DNA from: Streptomyces griseochromogenes
Lineage (GTDB): Bacteria; Actinomycetota; Actinomycetes; Streptomycetales; Streptomycetaceae
NCBI RefSeq assembly: GCF_001542625.1
Contig: NZ_CP016279.1
Location: 6,076,001 to 6,140,000, forward strand
Reading direction: 5' to 3'
Length of the DNA stretch: 64,000 bases
Under the pieces are notes generated by a model. The model did not search any database. It worked only from the letters and a program-made list of their open reading frames with translations, and had not been told where the DNA came from. This document shows positions 26,388 through 35,295 of this stretch, piece by piece. Positions within the stretch are counted from its first letter, which is position 1; every line of letters starts with the position of its first letter. The translations under genes were made by a program, and so were the position numbers.

Positions 26388-27110
26388 ATGGCTGATCAGT
26401 GCTCGATCGATGTGGGCGGGGTCCGGTTGGCCTATCGGGTGTCGGGTCCGCCGGAAGCTCCGCCGTTGGTCCTGTTGCACGCGCTGGGCGAGGACGCGAG
26501 CGACTGGGAGCCGGTGCTACCCGTCCTCGCCCGTTGCCGACGGGTGTACGCCCCCGACTTGCGGGGGCATGGCCGTAGCGACCGGCCCGGAGAGTACTCG
26601 CTCGAACTCATGCGCACCGATGTGCTGCGGTTCCTGAACGCGCTGGGACTGGACCGAGTGGATCTGATCGGGCATTCCATGGGCGGGATCGTCGGCTACA
26701 TGCTCGCGCAGGATCACCCGGAGCGGGTGCGCCGGCTCGTCCTGGAGGACGTTCCGCTGCCTCGTCCCCGGGAGCCCAGCGTCCCGGCCAGACCGGACGG
26801 CGCCCTGCCCTTCGACTGGGAGATGGTGCTGGCCGTCAGGCGGCAGATCGACGCGCCCGACCCCAGCCGGCTGGAGCGGCTCGGCGAGATCACCGCCGAG
26901 ACCCTCGTGGTGGCGGGAGGGCCGGCCAGCCATGTGCCTCAGGACGGCGTCGCCGAGCTGGCCCGCCGTGTCCCCGACGCTCGGATGGTCACCCTCCCGG
27001 TCGGGCACCTGATCCACCGGGCGGCGCCGGAGGCTTTCGCGGAGGCGGTTGCGACGTTCCTGTCGATCGCCGCCGTCAAAAACACATGGACGCAGGATGC
27101 CGGGTCTTGA
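26388..27110 (+). CDS. Alpha/beta hydrolase
   Basis: A 240-residue soluble hydrolase. The N-terminal strand and oxyanion segment is PLVLLHALGEDASDWEPVLP, followed by APDLRGHGRSDRPG, the nucleophile elbow VDLIGHSMGGIVGYML and the C-terminal His in LPVGHLIHRAAPEAF. Substrate unknown. No Shine-Dalgarno sequence is seen; TACCCT lies 6 bases before the ATG and could serve as a -10 for a leaderless message. It ends inside or just before the GNAT gene, so the two may be cotranscribed. Confidence 0.85.
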   Translation: MADQCSIDVGGVRLAYRVSGPPEAPPLVLLHALGEDASDWEPVLPVLARCRRVYAPDLRGHGRSDRPGEYSLELMRTDVLRFLNALGLDRVDLIGHSMGGIVGYMLAQDHPERVRRLVLEDVPLPRPREPSVPARPDGALPFDWEMVLAVRRQIDAPDPSRLERLGEITAETLVVAGGPASHVPQDGVAELARRVPDARMVTLPVGHLIHRAAPEAFAEAVATFLSIAAVKNTWTQDAGS

Positions 27111-27121
27111 TCCCATACGGG

Positions 27122-27679
27122 ATGACCTCATTGTGGGTGGGCGAGCGGGTGCGTCTGCGCGGTATCGAGCCCGACGACTGGGGCGCCTTCATGCGCTTCG
27201 CCGAGGACGAGGAGCGGTCGGGTGACCTGCCGAACCCACCGCGTTCCGCGGAGAGCTTCCGGGTGTGGGCCAAGGAACAGGCCTCCGCCAAGCCCGGCGA
27301 CGACTGCTTCCGGCTCGCCGTCGAATCCGTCGACGGCGGCGAACTCGTCGGTGCCGTCGGCTCGAACCGCGCCGATCCACGCGCGGGCTGGTTCGAATAC
27401 GGCACAACGATAGGCGCGGATCACCGCCGCAAGGGCTACGCGGCGGAGGCCGCGGTGCTGTTGCTGCGCTTCATGTTCGCCGAGCGGCGCTACCACAAGT
27501 GCGAAGCGAGGATCTTCGCGCACAACGAGGCCTCGCTGGCGCTGCATCGTCGGCTGGGTTTCGCCGAGGAGGGCCGGCTGCGCGACCATGTGTTCCTGGC
27601 CGGCCGGCACCGCGATCTCGTCGTGATGGGCATCCTGGCCGACGAGTTCGTCCAGCGGCACCCGATCAGCGAGCTGTGA
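27122..27679 (+). CDS. GNAT acetyltransferase (RimJ/RimL-like)
   Basis: A 185-residue N-acetyltransferase. The acetyl-CoA-binding stretch is GADHRRKGYAAEAAVLLLRFMFAER, followed by HNEASLALHRRLGFAEEGRLRDHVFLAGRHRDL, typical of RimJ/RimL-type protein or small-molecule acetyltransferases. I chose ATG at 27122 (MTSLWVGERVRLRG); an in-frame ATG at 27086 would overlap the hydrolase gene by 25 bases. No strong ribosome site supports either. It converges on the DAG-kinase-like gene with 25 bases between. Confidence 0.85.
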   Translation: MTSLWVGERVRLRGIEPDDWGAFMRFAEDEERSGDLPNPPRSAESFRVWAKEQASAKPGDDCFRLAVESVDGGELVGAVGSNRADPRAGWFEYGTTIGADHRRKGYAAEAAVLLLRFMFAERRYHKCEARIFAHNEASLALHRRLGFAEEGRLRDHVFLAGRHRDLVVMGILADEFVQRHPISEL

Positions 27680-27704
27680 GAGACCCCCGCCGAGCTGGAC
27701 GACC

Positions 27705-28610
27705 TCAGTCCCCGTCGGCGCCGGCCGGTCGGTACAGCACGGGCAGATCGCCGGGCCGTACGCGGACCGTCACCGGCAAGGTCGCCTCCACCTCGCCGTC
27801 GGCGCCGTAGGGGACGGGGCGTGAAGCCTCGATACGGAGTTCCTTGCCGCGCAGGACCCGCACCTCGGGGCGGCGGATGTGGGCGCCGGTCTTCAGCTCG
27901 TTCATGAGGGCGAAGAACAGCCTGCGCGGCGCCTCGCGGATCATGACGACATCGAGCAGTCCGTCGTCGACCCGTGCGCCGGGGGCGATGAGCCGGCCGG
28001 AGCCGTAGTAGGGGGAGTTGGCGGCCACGACGGTGTAGCCGCGGTGGGTGTGTTCCTCGCCGTCGACGGTGACGCGGTAGTCCGCCGCTCGCCACGTGGT
28101 GACGGCGCGCAGGCCGCCCGCATAGTACGAGGCGGCACCGCGCAGCAGACGGGCGTGGTTCGCGTGCCGGTTGGCCAGCGCGTCGACCCCGGCGTAGACG
28201 CTGCCCAGGACCACGGTGTTCCGGTGGACGGCCGACTCCACCTCGATGGTGTCGACGTGCCGGGGCTCGGCGTGGAGCAGGATGTCGGCGAGCCCGGCGG
28301 GGTCGGAGGGCAGGTCCAGGGCGCGGGCGAAATCGTTGCCGCGGCCCGCCGGCACCAGGCCGAGGACCGTGCCGGTGCCGCTGAGCGCGCCGCCGATGCC
28401 GCCCGCCATCCCGTCGCCGCCGACCGCCAGGACCACCCGGCCGCGTTCGCCGGCCTGCCGGGCGATGTCCTGGGCGTGGGCGAGGCTGCGGCTGTACTCC
28501 GTCTCCAGCTCGGCTCCGGCTTCACGGAGCAGACGGGCCAGGTGGAGCAGCGACGCCGCCCCGGTCGAGTCGCCCGCGGTCGGGTTGACGACGGCGGTGA
28601 ACTGTCGCAT
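27705..28610 (-). CDS. Diacylglycerol/lipid kinase family protein (Rv2252-like)
   Basis: A 301-residue lipid kinase of the DgkB/YegS class that phosphorylates diacylglycerol or related lipids using ATP. The catalytic N-terminal domain shows AVGGDGMAGGIGGALSG, the GGDG phosphate-binding motif, then LGLVPAGRGNDFARALDLP. The C-terminal beta-sandwich domain includes IAPGARVDDGLLDVVMI. GGAGG lies 8 bases before the ATG. It follows the FAD-oxidase gene on the same strand (61-base gap). The order DAG kinase, FAD oxidase, TetR, GlpD matches Rv2252-Rv2249c of M. tuberculosis, which suggests a shared glycerolipid role. Confidence 0.88.
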   Translation of the reverse strand: MRQFTAVVNPTAGDSTGAASLLHLARLLREAGAELETEYSRSLAHAQDIARQAGERGRVVLAVGGDGMAGGIGGALSGTGTVLGLVPAGRGNDFARALDLPSDPAGLADILLHAEPRHVDTIEVESAVHRNTVVLGSVYAGVDALANRHANHARLLRGAASYYAGGLRAVTTWRAADYRVTVDGEEHTHRGYTVVAANSPYYGSGRLIAPGARVDDGLLDVVMIREAPRRLFFALMNELKTGAHIRRPEVRVLRGKELRIEASRPVPYGADGEVEATLPVTVRVRPGDLPVLYRPAGADGD

Positions 28611-28671
28611 CGGTGTGCCTCCGGGCGGTGACGGTAGGGGGTGGGACGGCCGGGCGGGGTGGATCGGTCGG

Positions 28672-30264
28672 TCAGTCGGTGGGCAGCAGGACGCCTGGGT
28701 TGAGGAGTCCCTCGGGGTCCAGGCGGCGCTTGACGGCGCGCAGGGCCTCGATGCCCAGTTCTCCGGCCTCCTTCACGTACCAGTCACGGTGGTCGGTGCC
28801 CACCCCGTGGTGGTGGCTGATGGTTCCCCCGGCGGCGAGCACGGCGTCGTTGGCGGCGTGCTTGGCCCGTGTCCAGTGTGCGACGGCGTCCTCGCCCTGG
28901 GCGCTGACCACGGTGAAGTACAGCGAGGCGCCGTTCTCGTACACGTGGGAGATGTGGCACATGACCAGGGGCGGGGTGCCGGTCTCGGTGAGAGTGTCGG
29001 TGAGGGCGGTGCGGACCGCGGCGTACAGGGCGGGGATGCGGGACCAGAAGGCGGCGGTCTCCAGCGTCTCGGCGAAGGCTCCCGCGTCCAGCAGGGCGTC
29101 GCGCAGGTAGGGCGCGGAGTAGCGGCCGTGGGCCCAGCGTTCGCCGGGTTCGGCGCCGAGCAGGGTGCCGCCGGCGGCGCGCAGGACGGCCGCCGCCTGC
29201 TCGCGGCGCTGGGCCGTTTCCTCGGCCGTGCCCTCGTAACCCGCGATCGCCTGGCATCCGGCGTCGCTCCGCGCCAGACCGGCGCCGATGGCGTCCGGCT
29301 GGGCGAGGCCGATCAGCGTCTCGGTCTCGTCGGACAGGCGCAGCACGGTCGGCCGGGGTCCGTCCTGGGCGAGCCGGCGCAGCGCCGCAGCCCCCTCCTC
29401 GAAGGAGGCGAAGCGCCAGCCCTCGTAGATACGCGCCTCGGGCAGCGGGCGGATCCGTACGGTGACGGAGGTGATGACGCCGAAGGCGCCCTCGGAGCCG
29501 AGGATCAGCTGGCGCAGGTCGGGTCCTGCGGCGGAGCGGGGAGCGCGGCCCGTCTCGATGGTTCCCTCGGGGGTGGCGAGGGTGAGGCCGAGCACCATCT
29601 CGTCGAAGCGGCCGTAGCCGGCGGAGGCCTGTCCGCTGGAGCGGGCGGCGGCGAACCCGCCGATGGTGGCCCACTCGAAGGACTGCGGGAAGTGGCCGAG
29701 GGTGAAGCCGCGCTCGGCGAGCAGGGCCTCGGCCTCGGGGGCGCGCAGGCCGGGCTGGAGGACGGCGGTGCGGGAGACCGGATCCAGGTCGAGCACGCCG
29801 TTCATGCGGCGCAGGTCCAGGGCGACGAAGGCGCGCCGTTCGGGGGCGAGGCCGCCCACGACGGAGGTGCCGCCGCCGAACGGCACGACGGCCAGACCGT
29901 GTGCGGCACAGGTCTTCAGGACGGTGAGGACCTCGTCGTGCGAGGCGGGCAGGACCACGGCCTGCGGGACGTCGGAGACATCGCCGGTGCGCAGGCGCAG
30001 CAGGTCGGGCGTGGACTTGCCGCGGGTGTGCCGGATGCGGCTCTCGGCGTCCGTGCGGACGTGGTCCGCGCCGCCGACGGCCTCGGCGAGCGACTTCAGC
30101 GCCGCGGGGTCGGCCGTGGGCTCGGGCAGCCGGATGTCCTCCAGGGCCGGGGCCGGCGTGGTGTGCGGCTTGACGCCGAGCAGGTCGCGCAGCAGTCCGG
30201 TCACCGTGTCGGGCAGCGGTGCCGCCTTGGCCGGGTCGCCCCAGCCGTTCCACAGCATGTCCAT
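28672..30264 (-). CDS. FAD-linked oxidase, alkyl-DHAP-synthase-like
   Basis: A 530-residue VAO-family flavoprotein. The FAD-binding domain (about 95-275) has VVPFGGGTSVVGGLAP, FPQSFEWATIGGFAAARSSG and LILGSEGAFGVITSVTV. The C-terminal domain includes the His motif GGTISHHHGVGTDHRDWY, and YENGASLYFT, both as in alkyldihydroxyacetone-phosphate synthase, the enzyme that makes the ether bond of ether lipids. Whether it makes ether lipids or oxidises another substrate cannot be told from sequence alone. It is divergent from the TetR-GlpD pair, with 83 bases between, and precedes the DAG-kinase gene. Confidence 0.85.
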   Translation of the reverse strand: MDMLWNGWGDPAKAAPLPDTVTGLLRDLLGVKPHTTPAPALEDIRLPEPTADPAALKSLAEAVGGADHVRTDAESRIRHTRGKSTPDLLRLRTGDVSDVPQAVVLPASHDEVLTVLKTCAAHGLAVVPFGGGTSVVGGLAPERRAFVALDLRRMNGVLDLDPVSRTAVLQPGLRAPEAEALLAERGFTLGHFPQSFEWATIGGFAAARSSGQASAGYGRFDEMVLGLTLATPEGTIETGRAPRSAAGPDLRQLILGSEGAFGVITSVTVRIRPLPEARIYEGWRFASFEEGAAALRRLAQDGPRPTVLRLSDETETLIGLAQPDAIGAGLARSDAGCQAIAGYEGTAEETAQRREQAAAVLRAAGGTLLGAEPGERWAHGRYSAPYLRDALLDAGAFAETLETAAFWSRIPALYAAVRTALTDTLTETGTPPLVMCHISHVYENGASLYFTVVSAQGEDAVAHWTRAKHAANDAVLAAGGTISHHHGVGTDHRDWYVKEAGELGIEALRAVKRRLDPEGLLNPGVLLPTD

Positions 30265-30334
30265 TGAACGGTCGTCCTCACAGGTCGGTGTGCTCGGTTC
30301 GCGCGGCGGCGTCTCCGCCCGGCCCCCGGGGCGT

Positions 30335-30366
30335 TACACTGTGACACATGACGCCTATTCGTCACA
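30335..30366 (+). promoter_or_regulatory. Leaderless promoter and TGTGAC repeat at tetR start
   Basis: TACACT (30335-30340) is a good -10 placed 7 bases before the ATG at 30348, predicting a leaderless transcript. Overlapping it, TGTGAC (30340-30345) and GTCACA (30361-30366) form an inverted repeat across the start codon. This may be the TetR's own operator, covering the shared region with the divergent flavoprotein gene. Confidence 0.4.
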
Positions 30367-30947
30367 ACGGTTCGGACAATGATCACGTCCTCGACGCGGT
30401 GCGCGACTGTGTGCTGGCGGTCGGAGTCCGCCGCACCACCCTCGCCGACGTGGCCCGCCGCGCCGGCGTGTCGCGCATGACGCTGTACCGGCGCTGGCCC
30501 GACCTGCGCACGCTGGTGGGCGATCTGATGACCCGCGAGTGGATCGCCGTGGCCACCCGCGCGATCCCGGAGTCCACGCCCGGCACGGACACCCGGACCC
30601 GGATCGTGGAAGGTCTGGTGGCGGGGGTGGACGCGTTCCGCGCGCACCCCCTCTTCCGCAAGATCGTCGACGTCGATCCCGAACTGCTGCTCCCTTACGT
30701 GCTCGACCGGCGCGGGGCGAGCCAGGAGGCGCTGCTGGCCCTGCTCGCCGACGCGCTGCGCGAGGGCCACGCGGACGGATCGGTCCGCGTCACCCACACC
30801 GAACGGCAGGCCCGCGCGCTGCTGCTGCTCGTGCAGTCCTTCACCCTGTCCCTGCGCACGATGACCGACGAGGACGACCCCGACCTCGACTCCCCGGCCT
30901 TCCTCGGCGAGTTGTGCACCCTTCTGGAGAGGACCCTGACGCCATGA
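30348..30947 (+). CDS. TetR/AcrR family regulator (Rv2250c-like position)
   Basis: A 199-residue TetR regulator. The helix-turn-helix is at about 28-55 (RRTTLADVARRAGVSRMTLYRRWPDLRTLV). It overlaps the GlpD gene by ATGA, so the two are translationally coupled, and it is divergent from the FAD oxidase. It probably represses this lipid/glycerol-3-phosphate block. No ribosome site precedes it, and a -10 box at 30335 predicts a leaderless message. The ligand is unknown. Confidence 0.88.
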   Translation: MTPIRHNGSDNDHVLDAVRDCVLAVGVRRTTLADVARRAGVSRMTLYRRWPDLRTLVGDLMTREWIAVATRAIPESTPGTDTRTRIVEGLVAGVDAFRAHPLFRKIVDVDPELLLPYVLDRRGASQEALLALLADALREGHADGSVRVTHTERQARALLLLVQSFTLSLRTMTDEDDPDLDSPAFLGELCTLLERTLTP

Positions 30948-32536
30948 GCCGAACCGAGGCCGTACGAGACTCGTCCCTCAACGCCGGACGGCGTACCCGG
31001 GAACTGGACGGGGCGACGGACGGCACCGTCGCCGACGTGCTGGTCGTCGGGCTCGGTGCCACGGGGGCCGGTGCCGCCCTGGACGCGGCCGCCCGCGGTC
31101 TCGACGTGGTCGCGGTCGACGCCCACGACCTGGCCTTCGGCACCTCCCGCTGGAGTTCCAAGCTCATCCACGGCGGGCTGCGCTATCTGGCCTCCGCGCA
31201 GTTCGACGTGGCGCACGAGAGCGCGGTCGAACGCGGGGTGCTGATGACCCGTACCGCCCCGCACCTCGTGGCCGCGCAGCCATTCGTGCTGCCGCTGACC
31301 CCGCTGGTGTCACGGGCCCAGGCTTCGCTGGCCTGGGCCGGGTTCCGGGCGGGCGACATGCTGCGGCTCGCCGCCCGGACGCCGCGGCAGGTCCTGCCGG
31401 CCCCGCGCCGGCTGTCGGTGACGGAGGCCCGGCACCTGGCGCCCTCGGTGCGCACGGACGGGCTGCGCGGCGGGCTGCTCTCCTGGGACGGCCGGGTGAG
31501 CGACGACGCCCGGCTGGTGACCGCGCTCGCCAGGACCGCCGCCGCGCACGGCGCGCGCGTGCTGACCCGGGTCAGGGTGCTGCAGCTGACCGGCACGGGC
31601 GCCCGGATCCGCGACGAACTCACCGGCGAGGAGGGCGAGATCCGCGCCCGCGCCGTGATCAACGCCACCGGGGTCTGGGCGGGCGACCTCGTCGAAGGCA
31701 TTCGCATCCGTCCCTCCCGCGGCACCCATCTGGTGCTGCGCTCGGAGCGGCTCGGCGCGCTGCCGGCCGGCCTGCACCTCCCGATCCCCGGTGAGACGAA
31801 CCGCTTCGTACTGGTCCTGCCCCAGGGCGACGGCCGGGTCTATGTCGGTCTCACCGACGAGCCGGTCGACGGCCCGGTCCCGGACGTGCCGGAGGTACCC
31901 GAGACCGACATCGGCTTCCTGCTGGACGTACTCGGCTCCGTGCTGGACACGCCGGTACGCCGGGACGAGGTCGTCGGCGCCTTCGCCGGGCTGCGCCCCC
32001 TGCTGGACATGAGCGGGCACGACGGCCCCGGTGACACACCGGCCCGCACCTCCGACATCTCGCGCCGACACGCCGTGCTGACCTCGCCCGACGGTGTCAC
32101 CACCATCGTCGGCGGCAAGCTCACCACCTACCGGCGGATGGCGCAGGACGCCGTCGACGCCGCCGCCGAGGCCCGTGGCCTGCCCGTGCGCCCCTCCCCC
32201 ACCGCCGCCCTGCCGCTGGTCGGTGCCGCCGCGCTCGAACGGCTGCGCGCGCTGCCCGCACCCCGCCGTCTGGTCCGCCGCTACGGGACGGAGGCCCCTG
32301 CCGTCCAGGCCCTGGCCGAGCCGGATCCGGCGCTGGCCGAGCCGGTCCTGCCGGGACATCCGGTCACCCGGGCCGAACTCCTTTGGGCCGCCCGGCACGA
32401 GGGCGCACTCGACGCGTCGGACCTCCTGGACCGGCGCACCCGCATCGGCGTCGTCCCCGAGGACCGCGCCGAGGCGCTGGCCGTCGCCGCGGAGGTGCTG
32501 GAACGGGCCGGGTCCACGGCGCACAGCGAGCCGTGA
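30944..32536 (+). CDS. glpD: Glycerol-3-phosphate dehydrogenase/oxidase
   Basis: A 530-residue FAD enzyme that oxidises sn-glycerol-3-phosphate to dihydroxyacetone phosphate and passes electrons to the membrane quinone pool. The N-terminal dinucleotide fold is VLVVGLGATGAGAALDAAARG, followed by FGTSRWSSKLIHGGLRYL, ARAVINATGVWAGDL, RPSRGTHLVL and TIVGGKLTTYRRMAQDAVDAA, all standard for GlpD. Its product dihydroxyacetone phosphate is the precursor that an alkyl-DHAP synthase would use, and such a protein is encoded next door. ATG at 30944 overlaps the TetR stop codon. Confidence 0.92.
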   Translation: MSRTEAVRDSSLNAGRRTRELDGATDGTVADVLVVGLGATGAGAALDAAARGLDVVAVDAHDLAFGTSRWSSKLIHGGLRYLASAQFDVAHESAVERGVLMTRTAPHLVAAQPFVLPLTPLVSRAQASLAWAGFRAGDMLRLAARTPRQVLPAPRRLSVTEARHLAPSVRTDGLRGGLLSWDGRVSDDARLVTALARTAAAHGARVLTRVRVLQLTGTGARIRDELTGEEGEIRARAVINATGVWAGDLVEGIRIRPSRGTHLVLRSERLGALPAGLHLPIPGETNRFVLVLPQGDGRVYVGLTDEPVDGPVPDVPEVPETDIGFLLDVLGSVLDTPVRRDEVVGAFAGLRPLLDMSGHDGPGDTPARTSDISRRHAVLTSPDGVTTIVGGKLTTYRRMAQDAVDAAAEARGLPVRPSPTAALPLVGAAALERLRALPAPRRLVRRYGTEAPAVQALAEPDPALAEPVLPGHPVTRAELLWAARHEGALDASDLLDRRTRIGVVPEDRAEALAVAAEVLERAGSTAHSEP

Positions 32537-32736
32537 TCCAGCACCGGCCCCGGACGATGCTCCGTACGCCCGGCCGGGGCATTCCGGGCGCACGGCAAGG
32601 CTCCTCGGGCGGTCAACCGGCCACGGTCCGCAGGTACTGTTGAGGGAGGGTCAGCGCCGGACTCTCACGGACTTCCCCCGTGGGAGGCAAAGGGAGCCTG
32701 GCAGAGGACGATCGGCGCACTGACGTGCGCTCATGT

Positions 32737-34107
32737 TCAGGCTGCCGGGAGGATGTTCACCGCCCGGTCGAACGCCGAGTCACGGCCCTTGGCGAACTCC
32801 TCCTTCGTGAAGACCGGTTCGACGAGGTGAGGCGGGATGCCCGTGCCGTCGTAGGTGCGGCCGGTGCGGGTCAGGAACTCCTCGTTGGGCAGGGCGAAGA
32901 CCATGCCGTCGGGGAGGTGGCGCACCATCACGTCCGAGAAGACGCCCTGTGTGGGCTGTCCGATGCGGACGGTCCGGCCGGGCCGGTCGATGAGCGCCTG
33001 GGTGAAGGTCTCACCCGCGCTCACCGTCGAGCCGCCGGTGAGCACGGCGACGGGGCCGGTGTAGCGGGGCGCGTCGGCCGGAACGACGGGAACGGGCTCG
33101 GGGCGGGTGTGCCGGGTGGGGTCGGCCGGGTCGTTCCGGGCCCGCTTGGCGTAGGCGAGGTAGGGGCTGTCGGTCAGCCGCTGGGCGATGCGGACGCCCA
33201 GGGCGTCGGCGCCGCCGCCGTTGATGCGCAGATCGATGATCAGCCCCTTCAGACGCTTGACCCGCTCGGACGTCAGGACCGTGTTCAGCGTCTTGTCCAG
33301 TTCCGCCCGCTCGGCGCTGTACGGGGCGTTCTCGCCGGCGTAGCCGCCGAAGCCGGAGACGCGCAGATAGCCCTGGCCGGACGGCAGGTCGGCGTACGTG
33401 ATCCGGCCGGCCGCGAAGTCCTGCCGGTAGGGGGCGTCCTTGAGGTCGCGTTCCACGATGAACTTCTTGACCTTGGCGTCCAGTTCCTCGCCCGGTACCT
33501 CCGTGCCCGGCCTGACCTCGTAGAACCTGTTGTCGCCGTCCCGGACGAGGACATGGGCGTCGTACAGCGGCCCCACCATACGGCTGAAGATCGTGAAGAG
33601 TTCCTTCCGGGTGGTGTCCCTGTGCACCTGCGGCCGGTACCGCTCCCGTACGGCTTGCCAGTCGACGCCCTTGGCGGCGAAGAACGGGTAGTTCTCCTCG
33701 AAGGTCTGCCAGAAGACGTCGAAGGCGGTGCGGGGGTCGTCCGGCAGCGCACGGGCGCAGGCGGCCGGCAGTGCCGCGAGCCGGCGCAGCTTGCGGTGGC
33801 CCACCGAGCTGTCCGCGGCGAGGGTGGCGTGGTCGCGGTCGTGCCCGGTCCGTACGGTCAGGAGGGTGCCGTCCGTCGTCAGGTACGTACCCGGGCCCGT
33901 CTGCCGTGAGGTGTCGCCCTTGAGGCAGCCGATCGATGTCGTCTGGTACTCCTGCAGGACTCCCCCGCCCAGGGCGAGGACGGTGCCGTAGCCGTCCATG
34001 CGCCACACCCCGTCGGTTCTCGGCGGGCTCGGCTGCGCGGCTCCCGCGGCCGGGGCGGCGGCCGCCGTGAGGGCGAGGGCGACGACGGTGGTCGTGACGA
34101 TGCGCAC
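32737..34107 (-). CDS. Secreted S41-family peptidase
   Basis: A 456-residue exported protein. The signal peptide (VRIVTTTVVALALTAAAAPAAGA) ends near residue 24. The C-terminal half is an S41 (Tsp/Tri core) fold, with LKGLIIDLRINGGGADALG and the catalytic Ser in VLTGGSTVSAGETFTQAL. The family cleaves peptides near their C-termini. GTG at 34107 has a GGAAGG site 9 bases upstream; the frame is open to 34173. It lies 129 bases downstream of the isonitrile synthase gene on the same strand. It may be read from that operon, but no functional link is evident. Confidence 0.85.
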   Translation of the reverse strand: MRIVTTTVVALALTAAAAPAAGAAQPSPPRTDGVWRMDGYGTVLALGGGVLQEYQTTSIGCLKGDTSRQTGPGTYLTTDGTLLTVRTGHDRDHATLAADSSVGHRKLRRLAALPAACARALPDDPRTAFDVFWQTFEENYPFFAAKGVDWQAVRERYRPQVHRDTTRKELFTIFSRMVGPLYDAHVLVRDGDNRFYEVRPGTEVPGEELDAKVKKFIVERDLKDAPYRQDFAAGRITYADLPSGQGYLRVSGFGGYAGENAPYSAERAELDKTLNTVLTSERVKRLKGLIIDLRINGGGADALGVRIAQRLTDSPYLAYAKRARNDPADPTRHTRPEPVPVVPADAPRYTGPVAVLTGGSTVSAGETFTQALIDRPGRTVRIGQPTQGVFSDVMVRHLPDGMVFALPNEEFLTRTGRTYDGTGIPPHLVEPVFTKEEFAKGRDSAFDRAVNILPAA

Positions 34108-34236
34108 GGACTTGTCCTTCCGGTGTGTACCTGCGTCACACCACCGTGGCCGACGGCACCCTGCCCCCACCATCCGGTGGGCCGGTGCATCGAGGGTCGG
34201 GACAACCCCCGTGTCCGCACCCGCTTCCGCGGGGGC

Positions 34237-35160
34237 TCAGCGCTGTTCGAAGTGGCTGGGCCTGGTGCCGCGGTGGACCAGTCGGCCCAGCCCGGCGGCC
34301 CGGGCCCGGGGCAGCAGGGTCCAGGTGCCGTCGGGCCTCAGGAGCGCGGCCGAGTGCCAGGGGGTGGTCCAGGCGTCGGGCGCGTCGAGCAGGCGGATGC
34401 CGAACTTGGCGGCGCCGACCGGCTGGGGATGGATGGACAGGCGCACGGCACGGGGGTGGTGCTCGGCGATGAGGGTGCCCCAGGCCCGGCTGCGCTGGAT
34501 GACGCCGTAGGCCCGTTCCCGGCACTCGCGTTGGAGGGCGGAACGTGTGCCGGAAAAGTCCGTTGCGTCCTCGACGAGGAAGCGGGTGATGCCCCGGTAC
34601 AGGGCGAGGGTGGGCTCGTCGGACCTGACCTGGGCGCGCAGGGCCGCCACCGGCGGGGCGTACCGGTCGTGGACGCGGGCGCGTTTCGCGTCGTGCGCGA
34701 GCGGCCCGAAGACGTCGCGAAGGTCGAAGACGGAGAGTCTGCCGAGGGCCAAGTCGTCGATGAGTGTGCGTAGTTCGTCGGCGTAGGCGTCGATGTGCCG
34801 GTCGGGGACACGGATGAGATCGCCGAAGACATGGCCGTCGGAACAGATGACCACCCGGGCACCGGGCGGGTAGACCCGCTCGATCTCGGTGCACAGCGTG
34901 TTCAGGAACCGCAGGGACAGGCGCTCCGCCTGGTCGGGCAGCCGGCCCAGCACCTTGGCCGGGTTGGGCGACTTGCAGGGGAAGGCGGGCAGGGTGAACT
35001 CCACGGGCACGCCCTCGCGCACGAAGGCGGCGATCCGGCGGTGCTGGTGCGCGAACGCCTCCGCGGGCGCGGGTGCGCGGTCGGTCGTGCGGTGGTGCGG
35101 CAGCAGCAGGTTCAGGATCGCGGTGCTGATGCGCGTGGGGTGGGCGGTCGTCAGCAGCAT
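34237..35160 (-). CDS. PvcA/IsnA/Dit1-type isonitrile synthase
   Basis: A 307-residue enzyme of the isocyanide synthase family, which converts the amino group of Tyr or Trp to an isonitrile using the C2 carbon of ribulose-5-phosphate. The diagnostic segment is VEFTLPAFPCKSPNPAKVLG followed by LPDQAERLSLRFLNTL and GARVVICSDGHVFGDLIRVPD. GGAGG lies 7 bases before the ATG. It is the last biosynthetic gene of a run containing a P450, an asparagine-synthetase-like protein, an MFS exporter and a FecCD-type importer. The IsnB/PvcB 2-oxoglutarate oxygenase usually paired with it is absent, so the P450 may do the following oxidation. Confidence 0.88.
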   Translation of the reverse strand: MLLTTAHPTRISTAILNLLLPHHRTTDRAPAPAEAFAHQHRRIAAFVREGVPVEFTLPAFPCKSPNPAKVLGRLPDQAERLSLRFLNTLCTEIERVYPPGARVVICSDGHVFGDLIRVPDRHIDAYADELRTLIDDLALGRLSVFDLRDVFGPLAHDAKRARVHDRYAPPVAALRAQVRSDEPTLALYRGITRFLVEDATDFSGTRSALQRECRERAYGVIQRSRAWGTLIAEHHPRAVRLSIHPQPVGAAKFGIRLLDAPDAWTTPWHSAALLRPDGTWTLLPRARAAGLGRLVHRGTRPSHFEQR

Positions 35161-35295
35161 GTCGTTCCTCCGGGTGCGTGGGGCATGAGGGCATGGCGCC
35201 GTGGCATGGGGCGGCCAGGCGCTGTCGGTCGGTGCGGGCGGGAAGCCGGGGCCGGGCCCGGAGACGGGCCGGGCCCGGTCAGCGGGACGTGTCGG

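Noticed and set aside
32537-32736. Regulatory RNA or terminator after glpD
   Set aside because: A GCCCCGG/CCGGGGC pair exists but with a 20-base loop, and no conserved RNA motif is recognisable; I see nothing firm in this gap.
32737-34107. S41 peptidase as part of the isonitrile cluster
   Set aside because: It is on the same strand 129 bases downstream, but a secreted protease has no clear role and it has its own good ribosome site; membership is unproven.
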